This document shows positions 24,584 to 33,119 of a DNA stretch of 50,931 nt, piece after piece. Below the pieces are notes generated by a model. The model searched no databases. It saw only the letters and a list, made by a program, of their open reading frames with translations, and was not told the DNA's origin. Origin of the DNA: Bacteroidales bacterium (GTDB lineage: Bacteria > Bacteroidota > Bacteroidia > Bacteroidales > P3); the NCBI GenBank assembly GCA_004551865.1, contig SFPR01000004.1:1-50931 (forward strand). The letters run 5' to 3'. The translations under genes and the position numbers were made by a program. The number at the start of each line of letters is the position of its first letter. Positions within the stretch are counted from its first letter, which is position 1.

Positions 24584-26335
24584 ATGAAAAGAATCGTATT
24601 ATTGGTATCGGGATTGTTGTTGTCAGCATTCTCTTTGACAGCACAAACTCCGCAATTTGTATCTACAGAACCTGCAAACAGGAATGTGGTTATTGAAGAG
24701 TTCACAGGAGTAAACTGTGGCTTTTGTCCTGACGGACACAGAATAGTAAGAGAATATCAGGAAGCAAATCCGGGAAGAGTGTTTGCGATAAACATTCACC
24801 AAGGAGGTTATGCAGCACTTTATACTACTCAATGGGGTGATGCTATTGCCAATCAGACAGGTTTGCAAGGCTATCCTGCAGGAACGGTAAATCGTCATCT
24901 TTTTTCAGGTTCTGCAACTGCGTTGAGCAGAGATGCTTTCGTTTCTTGCGGAGACCAAATCAAGGCTATGCCTTCTTTTGTGAACGTTGCAGCCGAGGCA
25001 ACCATTGATGCATCATCTCGTCTTTTGACCGTGAATGTGGAAGCCTACTATACAGGCGATGCAGAGACCGCAGAAAACTACATAAACGTAGCTTTGTTGC
25101 AAGACAGCATCATAGGACCTCAATCGGGCGGTAGCAATTTCAACCCTACTCAGGTAACGGCAGACGGACAATACATTCACATGCACATGCTTCGCCATTT
25201 GCTTACAGGACAATGGGGAGATCAGGTAACGGTTGAGGGAAGCAGTGTGATACCACAAGGAACTCTTATCCAAAGAACCTACACTTACACCTTGCCGGGC
25301 GAGATTAGCAACGAAGTTTTGAAACTTTCTCACCTTAACATTGTTGTATTTGTAACTCGCGACCACCAAGAAATTTATACGGGAGCAAGTTGCAAGCCTG
25401 TTGTTTCCAACATTCCACAACTCGGAGCAATGAGTATGGGAGCAACTGCAGAGAATATATATGGTTGTACTGAGGAAGTAATACCATATATCTCTGTAAT
25501 GAACTTGGGAGAAACCCCAATCACTGCAATGGAAATTGAATATTCTTCTTCACTTTCTGCTGCTCAAACATTTAATTGGACAGGAAATCTTGCATTTGAG
25601 CAAACTGAGAAAATACAACTGCCAAATGTTCTTGCAAACGTAGGTTCTGCAACCGAAGTTTCTGCAAAAATTTTGACAATCAACTCAAATCCTATAAACG
25701 ATGATTTGAAAACAGCATCTGTAACCAAGAAAGCAGCAGCAGAAGGCAACGGAGACAAATTGAAAATCATAATCAAAACCGACCAATACGCAAGTGAGGC
25801 AGCTTGGAAGCTGTATGGTCCTGACGGAAGCATTATCAAGCAAAAGTCATACACAGGAAACGCATCTGTAAAAGACACGGTAATAGTTGATTTGACCGAA
25901 ACAGGTTGCTATGTTTACGAAGTTACAGACGATTATGGCGATGGTGGTACAAAGCACCAAGTATATGATGGATCAGGTTTGAGATTGGTAAACGGAAATG
26001 CAAGTTCGTACGGTACTATTGCTCAATATGACATGAAGATACTTTCTTTGGTAGGATTGGAAGAAGCAGAAGGCGTTATCCTTCAAACATTGGTATATCC
26101 AAATCCTGCAAAGGACAGAGTAAACTTGGAAATCTCTATGCTTCAAGCAACAAAGGCAAACATATCTGTTGTGGATATGTTGGGTAGAGAGGTGATAAAA
26201 CTTGGTGATGTGAGCCTTGCAAGCGGCAACAACCTTGTTGAGATTAACACTTCTGCTCTTTCAAACGGAGCATACTTTGTAAAGATTATGTCAAACGACG
26301 GAATTACTTCAAAGAAAATAAGCATCAACAGATAA
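24584..26335 (+). CDS. Omp28-like secreted thioredoxin-fold protein, T9SS cargo
   Basis: This 583-residue protein has a signal peptide (ends near LTAQ). Residues ~30-200 carry a thioredoxin-like domain of the Omp28 type: VVIEEFTGVNCGFCPDGHRIV with a C-x-x-C pair (Cys45 and Cys48), VFAINIHQGGYA, GLQGYPAGTVNRHLF. A beta-rich middle part follows, with a segment at ~385-460 similar to secreted-protein beta domains (WKLYGPDGSIIKQKSY, YVYEVTDDYGDGG). The last ~80 residues are a type A T9SS sorting domain (LVYPNPAKDRVNLEI, ISVVDMLGREV, LSNGAYFVKI). Surface location is expected. A redox or binding role is inferred from the CxxC motif. Confidence 0.88.
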   Translation: MKRIVLLVSGLLLSAFSLTAQTPQFVSTEPANRNVVIEEFTGVNCGFCPDGHRIVREYQEANPGRVFAINIHQGGYAALYTTQWGDAIANQTGLQGYPAGTVNRHLFSGSATALSRDAFVSCGDQIKAMPSFVNVAAEATIDASSRLLTVNVEAYYTGDAETAENYINVALLQDSIIGPQSGGSNFNPTQVTADGQYIHMHMLRHLLTGQWGDQVTVEGSSVIPQGTLIQRTYTYTLPGEISNEVLKLSHLNIVVFVTRDHQEIYTGASCKPVVSNIPQLGAMSMGATAENIYGCTEEVIPYISVMNLGETPITAMEIEYSSSLSAAQTFNWTGNLAFEQTEKIQLPNVLANVGSATEVSAKILTINSNPINDDLKTASVTKKAAAEGNGDKLKIIIKTDQYASEAAWKLYGPDGSIIKQKSYTGNASVKDTVIVDLTETGCYVYEVTDDYGDGGTKHQVYDGSGLRLVNGNASSYGTIAQYDMKILSLVGLEEAEGVILQTLVYPNPAKDRVNLEISMLQATKANISVVDMLGREVIKLGDVSLASGNNLVEINTSALSNGAYFVKIMSNDGITSKKISINR

Positions 26336-26360
26336 CATTGTTTGCTTTACGACAAAAACG

Positions 26361-26390
26361 AAGAGGACATCGCTTGTGCGGTGTCCTCTT
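26361..26390. terminator. Bidirectional terminator hairpin
   Basis: A 13-bp stem (AAGAGGACATCGC paired with its complement, one G-T pair) with a TTGT loop is followed by a run of T. On the minus strand it is also followed by a T-rich stretch. It separates the Omp28-like gene from the convergent MerR gene. Confidence 0.85.
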
Positions 26391-26434
26391 TTTTTGTTTG
26401 GTTTTGTCTTGTTGTGGTAAGGAATGGAAGAAGC

Positions 26435-27280
26435 CTATCGTTTGACAACGGGACATTGAATTTCGGTAAGCCAATCTTCTTCCTTTTTGCAGTTCCATAC
26501 CCCGTCGATATAAACAAATCGCGGATTGTCTGCAAGAGCATAGCCGTTGTTTTCAAGATAGGAGAAGACTTCCGACCATGTTTTGTTGAGCAAATCATAA
26601 CTTCCTTTGTGAGATATGCAGACTGCTGTTTCGACCTTGCCTATCAAGCGGAACTTTATTGCATCTGTATCGGCTTTCAGCTCTTTCACCGCCTGAAAAT
26701 ACTCAATATCCAATTCGCCATCTTCATTAAATCCTTTGTTGTGGTCGATTGTAAAGCAGTAGTCAGGCTCTGCACACTCGCAACCTGCTTTTTGCATTTG
26801 TGAAAAGACTTCACCCGGGATTAACTCAAACAATTCATCATAACTCTTTATTGTTTTTCTAAAACAAGCTACCTTTATTTCGGGTAGAGATTTCAATTCT
26901 ATTTTACTCATCTTTTGTATTTGTGTTTTTTTGCAGGCTCTCAGACTCTTCAATTCTCTTTCCTGCCAGCAGAGAAGCTGTTTTTCTCTGCTCAGAGACG
27001 CTAATCGTCGGTCAATCATCTCTCCTTCGGGAAGTTGTTGTCCCTTTTCAAATACTTCTTTTATCTCTTCGAGAGCAAAGCCGAGCTTTTTCATATAGAT
27101 AATTCGGCTCATTTGTTCAATCTGTTCCACCACATAGTAGCGGTAACCGTTCAAATTATCTCTCTCAAAGGGGATAAGAAGTCCTATTTTCTCATAATGC
27201 CTCAGTGCTTTGGCAGAGATATTGTTGATTTTTGAGAACTCACCTATCGTTAATTTAATTTTGTTTTTACTCATGGTCAT
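26435..27280 (-). CDS. MerR-family regulator with GyrI-like effector domain
   Basis: This 281-residue protein has an N-terminal MerR winged helix (~8-80: LTIGEFSKINNISAKALRHYEKIGLLIPFERDNLNGYRYY), a dimerisation coiled coil (~80-125) and a C-terminal GyrI/SOUL-like ligand domain (~130-281: EIKVACFRKTI, AVCISHKGSYDLLNKTWSEVFSYLENNGY, ADNPRFVYID). This BmrR-like layout usually senses small hydrophobic molecules and activates transporter genes. No obvious transporter target is adjacent. ATG 27280 or 27274 could start it. A TATCTTTG box at 27303-27310 (minus) is its likely -7 element. Confidence 0.88.
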   Translation of the reverse strand: MTMSKNKIKLTIGEFSKINNISAKALRHYEKIGLLIPFERDNLNGYRYYVVEQIEQMSRIIYMKKLGFALEEIKEVFEKGQQLPEGEMIDRRLASLSREKQLLCWQERELKSLRACKKTQIQKMSKIELKSLPEIKVACFRKTIKSYDELFELIPGEVFSQMQKAGCECAEPDYCFTIDHNKGFNEDGELDIEYFQAVKELKADTDAIKFRLIGKVETAVCISHKGSYDLLNKTWSEVFSYLENNGYALADNPRFVYIDGVWNCKKEEDWLTEIQCPVVKR

Positions 27281-27302
27281 CTTGCAAGAATGTTTCCGTT
27301 TG

Positions 27303-27310
27303 CAAAGATA
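27303..27310 (-). promoter_or_regulatory. Promoter -7 box of the MerR gene
   Basis: TATCTTTG on the minus strand lies 22 nt before the start codon. A CTTG at 27336-27333 is 22 nt further upstream, slightly beyond normal spacing, so only the -7 box is firm. Confidence 0.45.
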
Positions 27311-27395
27311 CTCATTGCCCCAAGGTAAAAGTCAAGAGCAAAAGACAAGAATTTTTGTTTTTGTTTGATAACTCTCTGTCGGTCAAAGAGAAAAA

Positions 27396-27776
27396 TTACA
27401 TCGCCAATTTTGACAGATATACTCCGCAAAGTGTGGATAGTATGCACAAAGACAAAGAGACAATCATGTAAATGCTTGCCGAGGCATAGTCTGATACTTT
27501 CAAATATTCGATACATTCCAACGAAAAGGTCGAAAAGGTTGTGAAGCCTCCGCAAAATCCTCCGACCAAGAGTAGTTTTGCTCTCTCTGAGGGCTGAGAG
27601 GCAAAGCAGGCTGCAAGAAAACCTATCGCAAGACAGCCCAAAACATTGACACAAAGCGTCGATAGTGGTATGGAACAAAGGCTCAACCGAACTTTTGGTA
27701 CAAAAAGCGAAACCAAAAAGCGTGCCACGCTCCCCAATCCCCCTCCGACAAAGACCAAAAGAAGTTTTACAATCAT
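27396..27776 (-). CDS. crcB: Fluoride ion channel CrcB/Fluc
   Basis: This 126-residue protein has four membrane segments and forms a dual-topology fluoride export channel. Family motifs are VGGGLGSVARF (~9-19), TLCVNVLGCLAIG (~40) and GFCGGFTTFSTF (~73-84). ATG 27776 is preferred over the TTG at 27785. It follows the AI-2E family permease gene by 38 nt on the same strand, which leaves no room for a fluoride riboswitch. Normal length. Confidence 0.93.
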   Translation of the reverse strand: MIVKLLLVFVGGGLGSVARFLVSLFVPKVRLSLCSIPLSTLCVNVLGCLAIGFLAACFASQPSERAKLLLVGGFCGGFTTFSTFSLECIEYLKVSDYASASIYMIVSLSLCILSTLCGVYLSKLAM

Positions 27777-27814
27777 GCAACGCAACTTTTATGATTTTGC
27801 AATCAAATCATGCT

Positions 27815-28930
27815 TTACAGATTTGCCGTTATTTTCTTGATGAACTTCCATTTGATGAAAAACTCTTTGGCAATTATTCTGAAAAGAGTATAAACAGGGA
27901 TTGCCAACACCATTCCCACAACTCCTCCAAGCTCCCCTGCCATAAGGATAACGATGAAAATCTCCAACGGGTGGGCTTTTACGCTTTTGGAATAGATAAC
28001 AGGCTGCAACACAAAGTCGTCAATCAGTTTCACACTCGCAAAAACTGCCACATATTTGACAATTATCGGCACTATGTCCAAAGAAGCATCGACGCTCAAA
28101 AAGGTTGTAAGACAAACAATCAGTCCTATGCTTCCTCCAATCAGCACTCCTATGTAGGGAAGTATGACCATGACGCCTCCTATGCAGGCAATGAGAACTG
28201 CATTTGGCAATCCTACAAGGTAAAAGCCTATGCTCAAAAGAGTAATCATGCAAATAATCTCGAAAAAGATACCTATGAAGTAGCGACTAATCAAAATTTG
28301 GGACGAGTTCACTACTTTGTGAACCTCATCGAGGTAAACATCGGGAGTAACCGCATCTATAAATCGTCCGACCAAGCCGTTGTCTTTCAGAAAGAAGAAG
28401 GTAAAGAACAGAACTATGAAAGTACCCATGACAAAGTTGCCTGCAAAGGAGAAAATTCCGTCGGCAAGGTTGGTGAGCTTGAAGACGCTGAAGGTTTCCA
28501 AAATTTTGGAAGAGACAACTGCTTCAAGGTTGGTGTCGGTCGGCATGAGCTGATATTCATACAAGAAAGTCTCTATCTTCTTTATCGGTTCGGCATAGTA
28601 GTCTGCAATTTTATATACATCGAGGTTTGCAAAGGTCATTGCCTGCGATATTATCAGGGGAACAAGCCAACGGAAAAGCATCACGAAAACCAAGATAAAC
28701 AAAATCAGAGTGATGGTTGCCGAAATGGTTTTGCCGATACAAAATCGTTTGAAGCGTATTTTGGAAAGAAACTTTTGAATTGGCGCTCCCATAAAAGCCA
28801 AAACCAATGCCACAAGCACACAGCCGACCAAAAATCTGAAATACCACACAAGGAAAACCACCAAAGCGGTAATCAAAAGTCCGATTACCCATTTGGCAAC
28901 GGAAGAAAACTGAAATTTATCGTTGTTCAT
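27815..28930 (-). CDS. AI-2E family transporter (PerM-like permease)
   Basis: This 371-residue protein has about eight membrane segments and a long central extramembrane part (~60-210). Family features are VFLVWYFRFLVGCVLVALVLAFMGAPIQKFL at the N-terminus, GIFFEIICMITLLSIGFYLVGLPNAVLIACIGGVMVILPYIGVLIG in the middle and GGVVGMVLAIPVYTLFRIIAKEF near the end. Members export diverse solutes; AI-2 transport should not be assumed. It starts 15 nt after the queD stop and is followed by crcB, so all three may share a transcript. Confidence 0.88.
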   Translation of the reverse strand: MNNDKFQFSSVAKWVIGLLITALVVFLVWYFRFLVGCVLVALVLAFMGAPIQKFLSKIRFKRFCIGKTISATITLILFILVFVMLFRWLVPLIISQAMTFANLDVYKIADYYAEPIKKIETFLYEYQLMPTDTNLEAVVSSKILETFSVFKLTNLADGIFSFAGNFVMGTFIVLFFTFFFLKDNGLVGRFIDAVTPDVYLDEVHKVVNSSQILISRYFIGIFFEIICMITLLSIGFYLVGLPNAVLIACIGGVMVILPYIGVLIGGSIGLIVCLTTFLSVDASLDIVPIIVKYVAVFASVKLIDDFVLQPVIYSKSVKAHPLEIFIVILMAGELGGVVGMVLAIPVYTLFRIIAKEFFIKWKFIKKITANL

Positions 28931-28945
28931 AGTCTGTGCTTTTCT

Positions 28946-29386
28946 TTATTTATTGTCTTCTTTGCACCATGTGGCAAAGGAGGTTGCTGTTTCGTGAAGC
29001 TTCAATTCTTGTAATTCTACTTCTTCGGGCAGTTCTGAGCTTATTATTTGAGCAAAGTGAATGAGCATGTTCTCGCAAGTGGGCTGAAAATCGGTCAATA
29101 CCAACTTGGTGTTCATGCTTTTGGCTGCCGAAACGAAGCTGTTGTCTTTGTTCAGCACCAAAGCATGGTCATAAACCTCGATAATTCTGCGTTGAACAAT
29201 CCTTTTCAAATCGCCAAAGTCCATTACCATGCCATATTTGGGGCTTTGACAATCTTGGTTGGGAGAGCCTTTGATGGTAACGAACAACTTGTAAGAATGA
29301 CCGTGAACATTGCGACAAAGACCGTCGTAGTTGTTCAGGGCGTGTGAGGCTTCAAAACAAAATTCTTTCGTAAGTCTTATTTTCAT
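28946..29386 (-). CDS. queD: 6-carboxy-5,6,7,8-tetrahydropterin synthase
   Basis: This 146-residue protein catalyses the second step of queuosine (7-deazaguanine) synthesis. Zinc ligands appear as FEASHAL near residue 13 and GHSYKL (~30); catalytic Cys and Asp/His are in GLCRNVHGH and YDHALVLN (~72). PTCENMLIHFAQ and LKLHETATSFATW complete the family pattern. ATG 29386 fits the family N-terminus (MKIRLTKEFCFEASH). The -7 promoter box ends five nt before this ATG, suggesting a leaderless or nearly leaderless transcript. queG for the last step of the pathway is at 45370. Confidence 0.93.
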   Translation of the reverse strand: MKIRLTKEFCFEASHALNNYDGLCRNVHGHSYKLFVTIKGSPNQDCQSPKYGMVMDFGDLKRIVQRRIIEVYDHALVLNKDNSFVSAAKSMNTKLVLTDFQPTCENMLIHFAQIISSELPEEVELQELKLHETATSFATWCKEDNK

Positions 29387-29391
29387 GCCTG

Positions 29392-29399
29392 CAAAGGTA
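29392..29399 (-). promoter_or_regulatory. Promoter -7 box of queD
   Basis: TACCTTTG on the minus strand has only five nt between it and the queD start codon. No TTTG lies at the normal 19-21 nt distance. Confidence 0.5.
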
Positions 29400-29497
29400 G
29401 TCAATAATCGCCTAAACGACAACACAAATCCGGCAAAAAGATTGTAAACTTCTTGTTATCTCTGCTCTTACTCTTGAAAACAATCTCTCTTTTCCTT

Positions 29498-29626
29498 ATT
29501 ACCAAATTTTTTCAAGTCTTGATAATAGGATTATCACGGCGTGATAATCCTATTATCTTCCCATGGTAATACCATTATCACGCCGTGGTAATGATATTAC
29601 CAAGCCTTAGAATTGTTTGGTAATCC
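29498..29626. repeat. Family B palindrome array, element 2 (4 core units)
   Basis: Core palindromes start at 29521, 29543, 29565 and 29587, exactly 22 bp apart, changing from GATAAT..ATTATC to GGTAAT..ATTACC along the array. Linkers are ACGGCGT, TTCCCAT and ACGCCGT. A left half-site (ATTACC, 29498-29503) and a right half-site (GGTAATCC, 29619-29626) each stand 17 bp from the core. It lies in the 444-nt divergent gap between queD and the M64 peptidase, so it is not simply a terminator of either gene. Confidence 0.88.
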
Positions 29627-29715
29627 TTTTCTTGGTTTTTCAATTTGCGGTGTTTTTGGACGAAAGTGCCAAATTGTTTGCGAAAGTCTTTGTTTGGTTT
29701 GTGAAATTGTGAGAG

Positions 29716-29746
29716 TTCGGGATTAAAAATAAAATGTATATCTTTG
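29716..29746 (+). promoter_or_regulatory. Promoter of the M64 peptidase gene
   Basis: TATCTTTG at 29739-29746 is a perfect -7 box. TTCG at 29716-29719, 19 nt upstream, is one base from the TTTG consensus. The leader to the ATG is about 80 nt. Confidence 0.6.
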
Positions 29747-29830
29747 CAAAACGAGTAATTGAGCTGTTTGCAAAGAGCAAATTGTTTGGCAGATGCTCGT
29801 TTTGAAATAGTGAAACAAAATAACAAGTAT

Positions 29831-31081
29831 ATGAAGAAGGCTTTTTTCTTTTTTGCAATCTTGATGCCGATTGTTTGTTCGGCTCAGTTTGACAAGTATT
29901 TTGAGAATGCTGCTCTCCGAATGGATTATTCTCATTCGGGAAGGGTGGGAATAGAGTATTTTACTCTCGAAAGGTTTTTGAAAATCCCCGAATGGGCAGG
30001 CAGCAAGGTTAATTTGATTGACACTCTTTCGCTCGGAGTTCACAAAGTCGAGATGAGGGAGAAAGCAACGGGCAAGCTGTTGTTCTCAAAGGGCTATTGT
30101 TCTCTCATGGAGGAGTGGCTGACAATGCCGGAAGCCAAAAACTCTTGCGGAAACTTTCAGGAGGTGATGCTTTTCCCTTTTCCGAAGGTCGATGTGGAGT
30201 TTTGGTTCTTTACAAGAGACGAGAAAAACGAGTATAAGCTCATAAGCAAGATTGATTTCGACAAGTCGGTTTTGGAAGAAGCCAAAAAGGAAGAGTTTGC
30301 CAAGACAATAACTCTTCACAAGGCGGGAAAGAGCAACAAATGTCTCGATATAGCAATCGTTCCCGCAGGTTACACCGAGCAGGAGAAAGAAAAGATGTAC
30401 AAAGATCTCGAAATGTATGCAGGATATTTCTTTTCCAAGCCTCCTTTTTCTGAAGCGAAGGACAAAATCAACATAATAGGAATAGAAAGGTTTGATACCG
30501 AGAGCGGATTGCCGGGTTTGAAGACCTCAACCGCCACAAGCAACGGTATAGGAGTGCATTACAACACATTCGGTTCGGAAAGGTACGTAATGACAGAGCA
30601 ACTGTGGGCATTGCATGACGCTTTGCTCGGGGCAAGTTACGATCAGATTGTGATACTTTGCAATTCTGAGGTTTACGGAGGCGGAGGGATTTACAACTTT
30701 TATGCAACGACCTATCTTAATCCTCAAAACAGCTTTGTGCTTATTCATGAATTTGGTCATTCTTTTGCGGGTCTTGCCGACGAATACTCTTCCAACGACA
30801 GCGATGCGGGCTTGGTGTCTGTGGAAACAGAGCCTTGGGAGAGGAATATTACGTCTTTGAAAAACTTTAAGGGAAAATGGGAAGACATGATAGACAAATC
30901 GACACCAGTTCCCACGCCTTGCACCAAAGAATATGAGAAAGTGGGAGTGTTTGAGGGGGCTGCATATCAACAAAAAGGTATGTACAGACCATATCAGGAC
31001 TGTTTGATGAGAAGCGACAAGCCTTTCTGTCCCGTATGTTCAAGAGAGATTGAGCGAATGATTGAGTATCATTGCCGATAA
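29831..31081 (+). CDS. Secreted M64-family metallopeptidase
   Basis: This 416-residue protein has a signal peptide (ends near CSAQ), an M64 N-terminal beta domain (~20-135) and the peptidase domain (~150-416). The zinc site is HEFGHSFAGLADEY with His306, Glu307 and His310, preceded by LDIAIVPAGYTEQEKEKMYKDL. M64 includes the IgA-degrading enzyme of gut bacteria, but most members have unknown targets. ATG 29831 gives MKKAFFFF, a typical signal peptide; earlier in-frame codons lack one. There is no T9SS tail, so it is probably periplasmic or lost to the medium. Confidence 0.93.
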   Translation: MKKAFFFFAILMPIVCSAQFDKYFENAALRMDYSHSGRVGIEYFTLERFLKIPEWAGSKVNLIDTLSLGVHKVEMREKATGKLLFSKGYCSLMEEWLTMPEAKNSCGNFQEVMLFPFPKVDVEFWFFTRDEKNEYKLISKIDFDKSVLEEAKKEEFAKTITLHKAGKSNKCLDIAIVPAGYTEQEKEKMYKDLEMYAGYFFSKPPFSEAKDKINIIGIERFDTESGLPGLKTSTATSNGIGVHYNTFGSERYVMTEQLWALHDALLGASYDQIVILCNSEVYGGGGIYNFYATTYLNPQNSFVLIHEFGHSFAGLADEYSSNDSDAGLVSVETEPWERNITSLKNFKGKWEDMIDKSTPVPTPCTKEYEKVGVFEGAAYQQKGMYRPYQDCLMRSDKPFCPVCSREIERMIEYHCR

Positions 31082-31126
31082 GCAGGGTTTGACAAGCTGC
31101 AACAAGCAGTTGGTTTCAAAAAAAAG

Positions 31127-31176
31127 CAAAGTCCGAATTTGACAAGCAAGATAATATGCCTCAAATTCGGACTTTG
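31127..31176. terminator. Long bidirectional terminator hairpin
   Basis: A perfect 16-bp stem (31127-31142 with 31161-31176) encloses an 18-nt loop. On the minus strand it is followed by eight T, a good terminator for cyuA; on the plus strand the tail is only moderately T-rich. It lies between the convergent M64 and cyuA genes. Confidence 0.8.
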
Positions 31177-31199
31177 TTACAATAAATCTTCAAAGGGAC

Positions 31200-32480
31200 T
31201 TATTTGCAACCTTTTTCCAACATTATGTCAAGCACAAGTTCGTCCATTTTATCCATGCCGTAGCGTCCAATTTTGCCGAGGCTTTCTATCGAAAGGTCGA
31301 TGTCTTCTTGTGCAATGCCGTCTGTTTGATCCACAACTATGTTGTTCATTGCCAAAAGAGCCGAATCGAAAGCCGAGTTCAGCCCTGCCGACATTTTCAA
31401 AGCACAACTTGGTTTTGCTCCGTCGCATACCATTCCCGTGATTGTGTTAATCATGTTGCGAACGGTGTAACATATCTGTGTGAAAGACCCTCCTTTGAGA
31501 TAAACAAGAGCAGTTCCGACCCCTATTGAGGCATTTACCAATCCGCAAAGGGCAGACAGACGTCCTATTTTGCTCTTTATATATATGGATACAAGATTTG
31601 AAAGCGTCAAAGCCCTTATAGTTTCTTCTTTGCTTTTGTTCAGTCTTTTGGCATACTCAATCACGGGAACACTGCAAGTAATCCCCTGATTGCCGCTGCC
31701 CGAATTGCTGTAAACAGGAAGAGTTGCTCCGTCCATTCTTGCATCTGAGGCGGCACAAGCGGCTCCTATGATTTTTTTTCTGGTGTTGATGTCGTTTTCT
31801 TCAAGAAGACAGCGTCCGATTTGTAAGCCGTAGTGTCCTTTTTGTCCCTCTTGTGAGATTGCGGTGTTTACTTTTGCCATGTCGTCTATCCATTCCAAGA
31901 AGTCAATCGGTGTGTTGTTTGCGTAATCATACACTTCTTTGAGAGAAAGCGAAGCTGCAATGTCTGCCGTTGCCGTTTCTTTTTCTTGGGAAGAACCTTT
32001 GGCAGGCTCTTTATGAAAAATCACCTCATCGTCTTTTTGAATGTGGACAAAATTGAGGTGATTTTTTGCAATGATTACCCTTGCAGACGAACTCTTTCCG
32101 CAACAACAACACTCAATGTAAAGTTTTTCCGATGTGTCTTTGCTTTTTATTGTAATTGAATGAGAGTTCATCCATTGTTTTGCTTGTTCGAGGTTGTCTT
32201 TTGCACTTTCAAGCACTTGCAACTCTTTGCAACTCTCTCCGCAAACCACGCCGAGCGATACTGCAATCGGAAGTCCTATCATTCCCGTGCCGGGAATACC
32301 AACTCCCATTGCGTTTTTGATTATGTTTTTCGAGAGTTGTAACTCTACGCTCTCGACTTGCTCTTGCAACACTTCTTTTGCCTTTGCCACAGCCAAGGCC
32401 ACAGCCACAGGTTCGGTGCAACCAACTGCAAGAACTATGTTCTCTTGCATCAAACTGCGTATTTGTTCTTCTCTTGTCAT
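31200..32480 (-). CDS. cyuA: L-cysteine desulfidase / UPF0597 (YhaM) family protein
   Basis: This 426-residue protein is full length for the UPF0597 family, related to the alpha subunit of iron-sulfur serine dehydratases. Characteristic are VGCTEPVAVALAVAKAKEVL near residue 20, MGVGIPGTGMIGLPIAVSLG (~60), SNSGSGNQGITCSVPVIEYA (~265) and ITGMVCDGAKPSCALKMSAG (~370). The Cys residues probably bind a [4Fe-4S] cluster. The E. coli homologue breaks down cysteine to pyruvate, ammonia and sulfide. It follows the thioredoxin-like gene by eight nt. The exact substrate here is inferred. Confidence 0.85.
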   Translation of the reverse strand: MTREEQIRSLMQENIVLAVGCTEPVAVALAVAKAKEVLQEQVESVELQLSKNIIKNAMGVGIPGTGMIGLPIAVSLGVVCGESCKELQVLESAKDNLEQAKQWMNSHSITIKSKDTSEKLYIECCCCGKSSSARVIIAKNHLNFVHIQKDDEVIFHKEPAKGSSQEKETATADIAASLSLKEVYDYANNTPIDFLEWIDDMAKVNTAISQEGQKGHYGLQIGRCLLEENDINTRKKIIGAACAASDARMDGATLPVYSNSGSGNQGITCSVPVIEYAKRLNKSKEETIRALTLSNLVSIYIKSKIGRLSALCGLVNASIGVGTALVYLKGGSFTQICYTVRNMINTITGMVCDGAKPSCALKMSAGLNSAFDSALLAMNNIVVDQTDGIAQEDIDLSIESLGKIGRYGMDKMDELVLDIMLEKGCK

Positions 32481-32488
32481 AATTCTGT

Positions 32489-33061
32489 CTATTTTTCGGA
32501 GTATATTTTTGAAAGCACACTTGCTCTATATTTGCTATGATAGTCTTTCGAGAAAGTCTCAAAGTTCATCTGCTTGTAAAATTCCTCTCCCATGAAGACC
32601 AAAAACACTTCAAACTCGGCAGCTTCGTGATAGCCCGGGCAGATTGTAAGAAGTGTTCCCTCAGAAGAGAGAACCGAGAAAGAAGGATAGGATAAACGAT
32701 TGTTCAAAAGAAAATATGCCAAAGCATGAGTGCTTCCTCTTCGGCTCTTGGTTGCAGAATTGGTATAGACTTTGCCATTGAAAGTAACAGGTTCAATACT
32801 TTCGGTGTTAAACTTTACAGGGTAGAAGTAGAAATCAACTATCCTTGCAATAAGTGTGTCAGAGAAAGTGTCTCTATCCATTCTTTTGCACCAGCCGCAC
32901 CAATCTGTGTAGCAATCTACAAGATATTTCTTCGCATTGCTGCCGTCTTGTTTGGCAAGACTTTCTGCCTGTTCGATGTTTAACCATTTGATTTGCTCTT
33001 GTGCAAGAGTCGAAAAGGCCAATCCTGCACATATCATCGTAAATAAAGCTCTTAGTTTCAT
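32489..33061 (-). CDS. Secreted thioredoxin-like protein
   Basis: This 190-residue protein has a signal peptide (ends near STLAQ) and a thioredoxin fold with the active site CYTDWCGWCKRMDRDTF (CGWC near residue 55-58), followed by FYFYPVKFNTES and a YPSFSVLSSEGTLL strand holding the cis-Pro. The 50-residue insert around YTNSATKSRRGSTHALAYF is common in the DUF255/thioredoxin_7-like Bacteroidota group. It probably works as a periplasmic disulfide reductase or sensor. It lies between the SpoIID-like gene and cyuA in one transcription direction. Confidence 0.85.
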   Translation of the reverse strand: MKLRALFTMICAGLAFSTLAQEQIKWLNIEQAESLAKQDGSNAKKYLVDCYTDWCGWCKRMDRDTFSDTLIARIVDFYFYPVKFNTESIEPVTFNGKVYTNSATKSRRGSTHALAYFLLNNRLSYPSFSVLSSEGTLLTICPGYHEAAEFEVFLVFMGEEFYKQMNFETFSKDYHSKYRASVLSKIYSEK

Positions 33062-33119
33062 ATATTCTTAATTTAATTGTTCAATGTTGTTTCTTTTCTT
33101 TCGGTTTTTGCCTTTGCAA

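Noticed and set aside
27777..27814. Fluoride riboswitch upstream of crcB
   Set aside because: Only 38 nt separate crcB from the upstream gene, too short for the ~60-nt aptamer, and no matching motif is visible.
27665..29014. 449-codon plus-strand open frame
   Set aside because: It is antisense to crcB, the AI-2E family permease and part of queD, all with clear family motifs. Its composition (many His, Asn, Cys, Lys) looks like a shadow frame.
31127..31176. Repeat element or riboswitch
   Set aside because: A single long hairpin with a minus-strand T run between convergent genes is adequately explained as a terminator.
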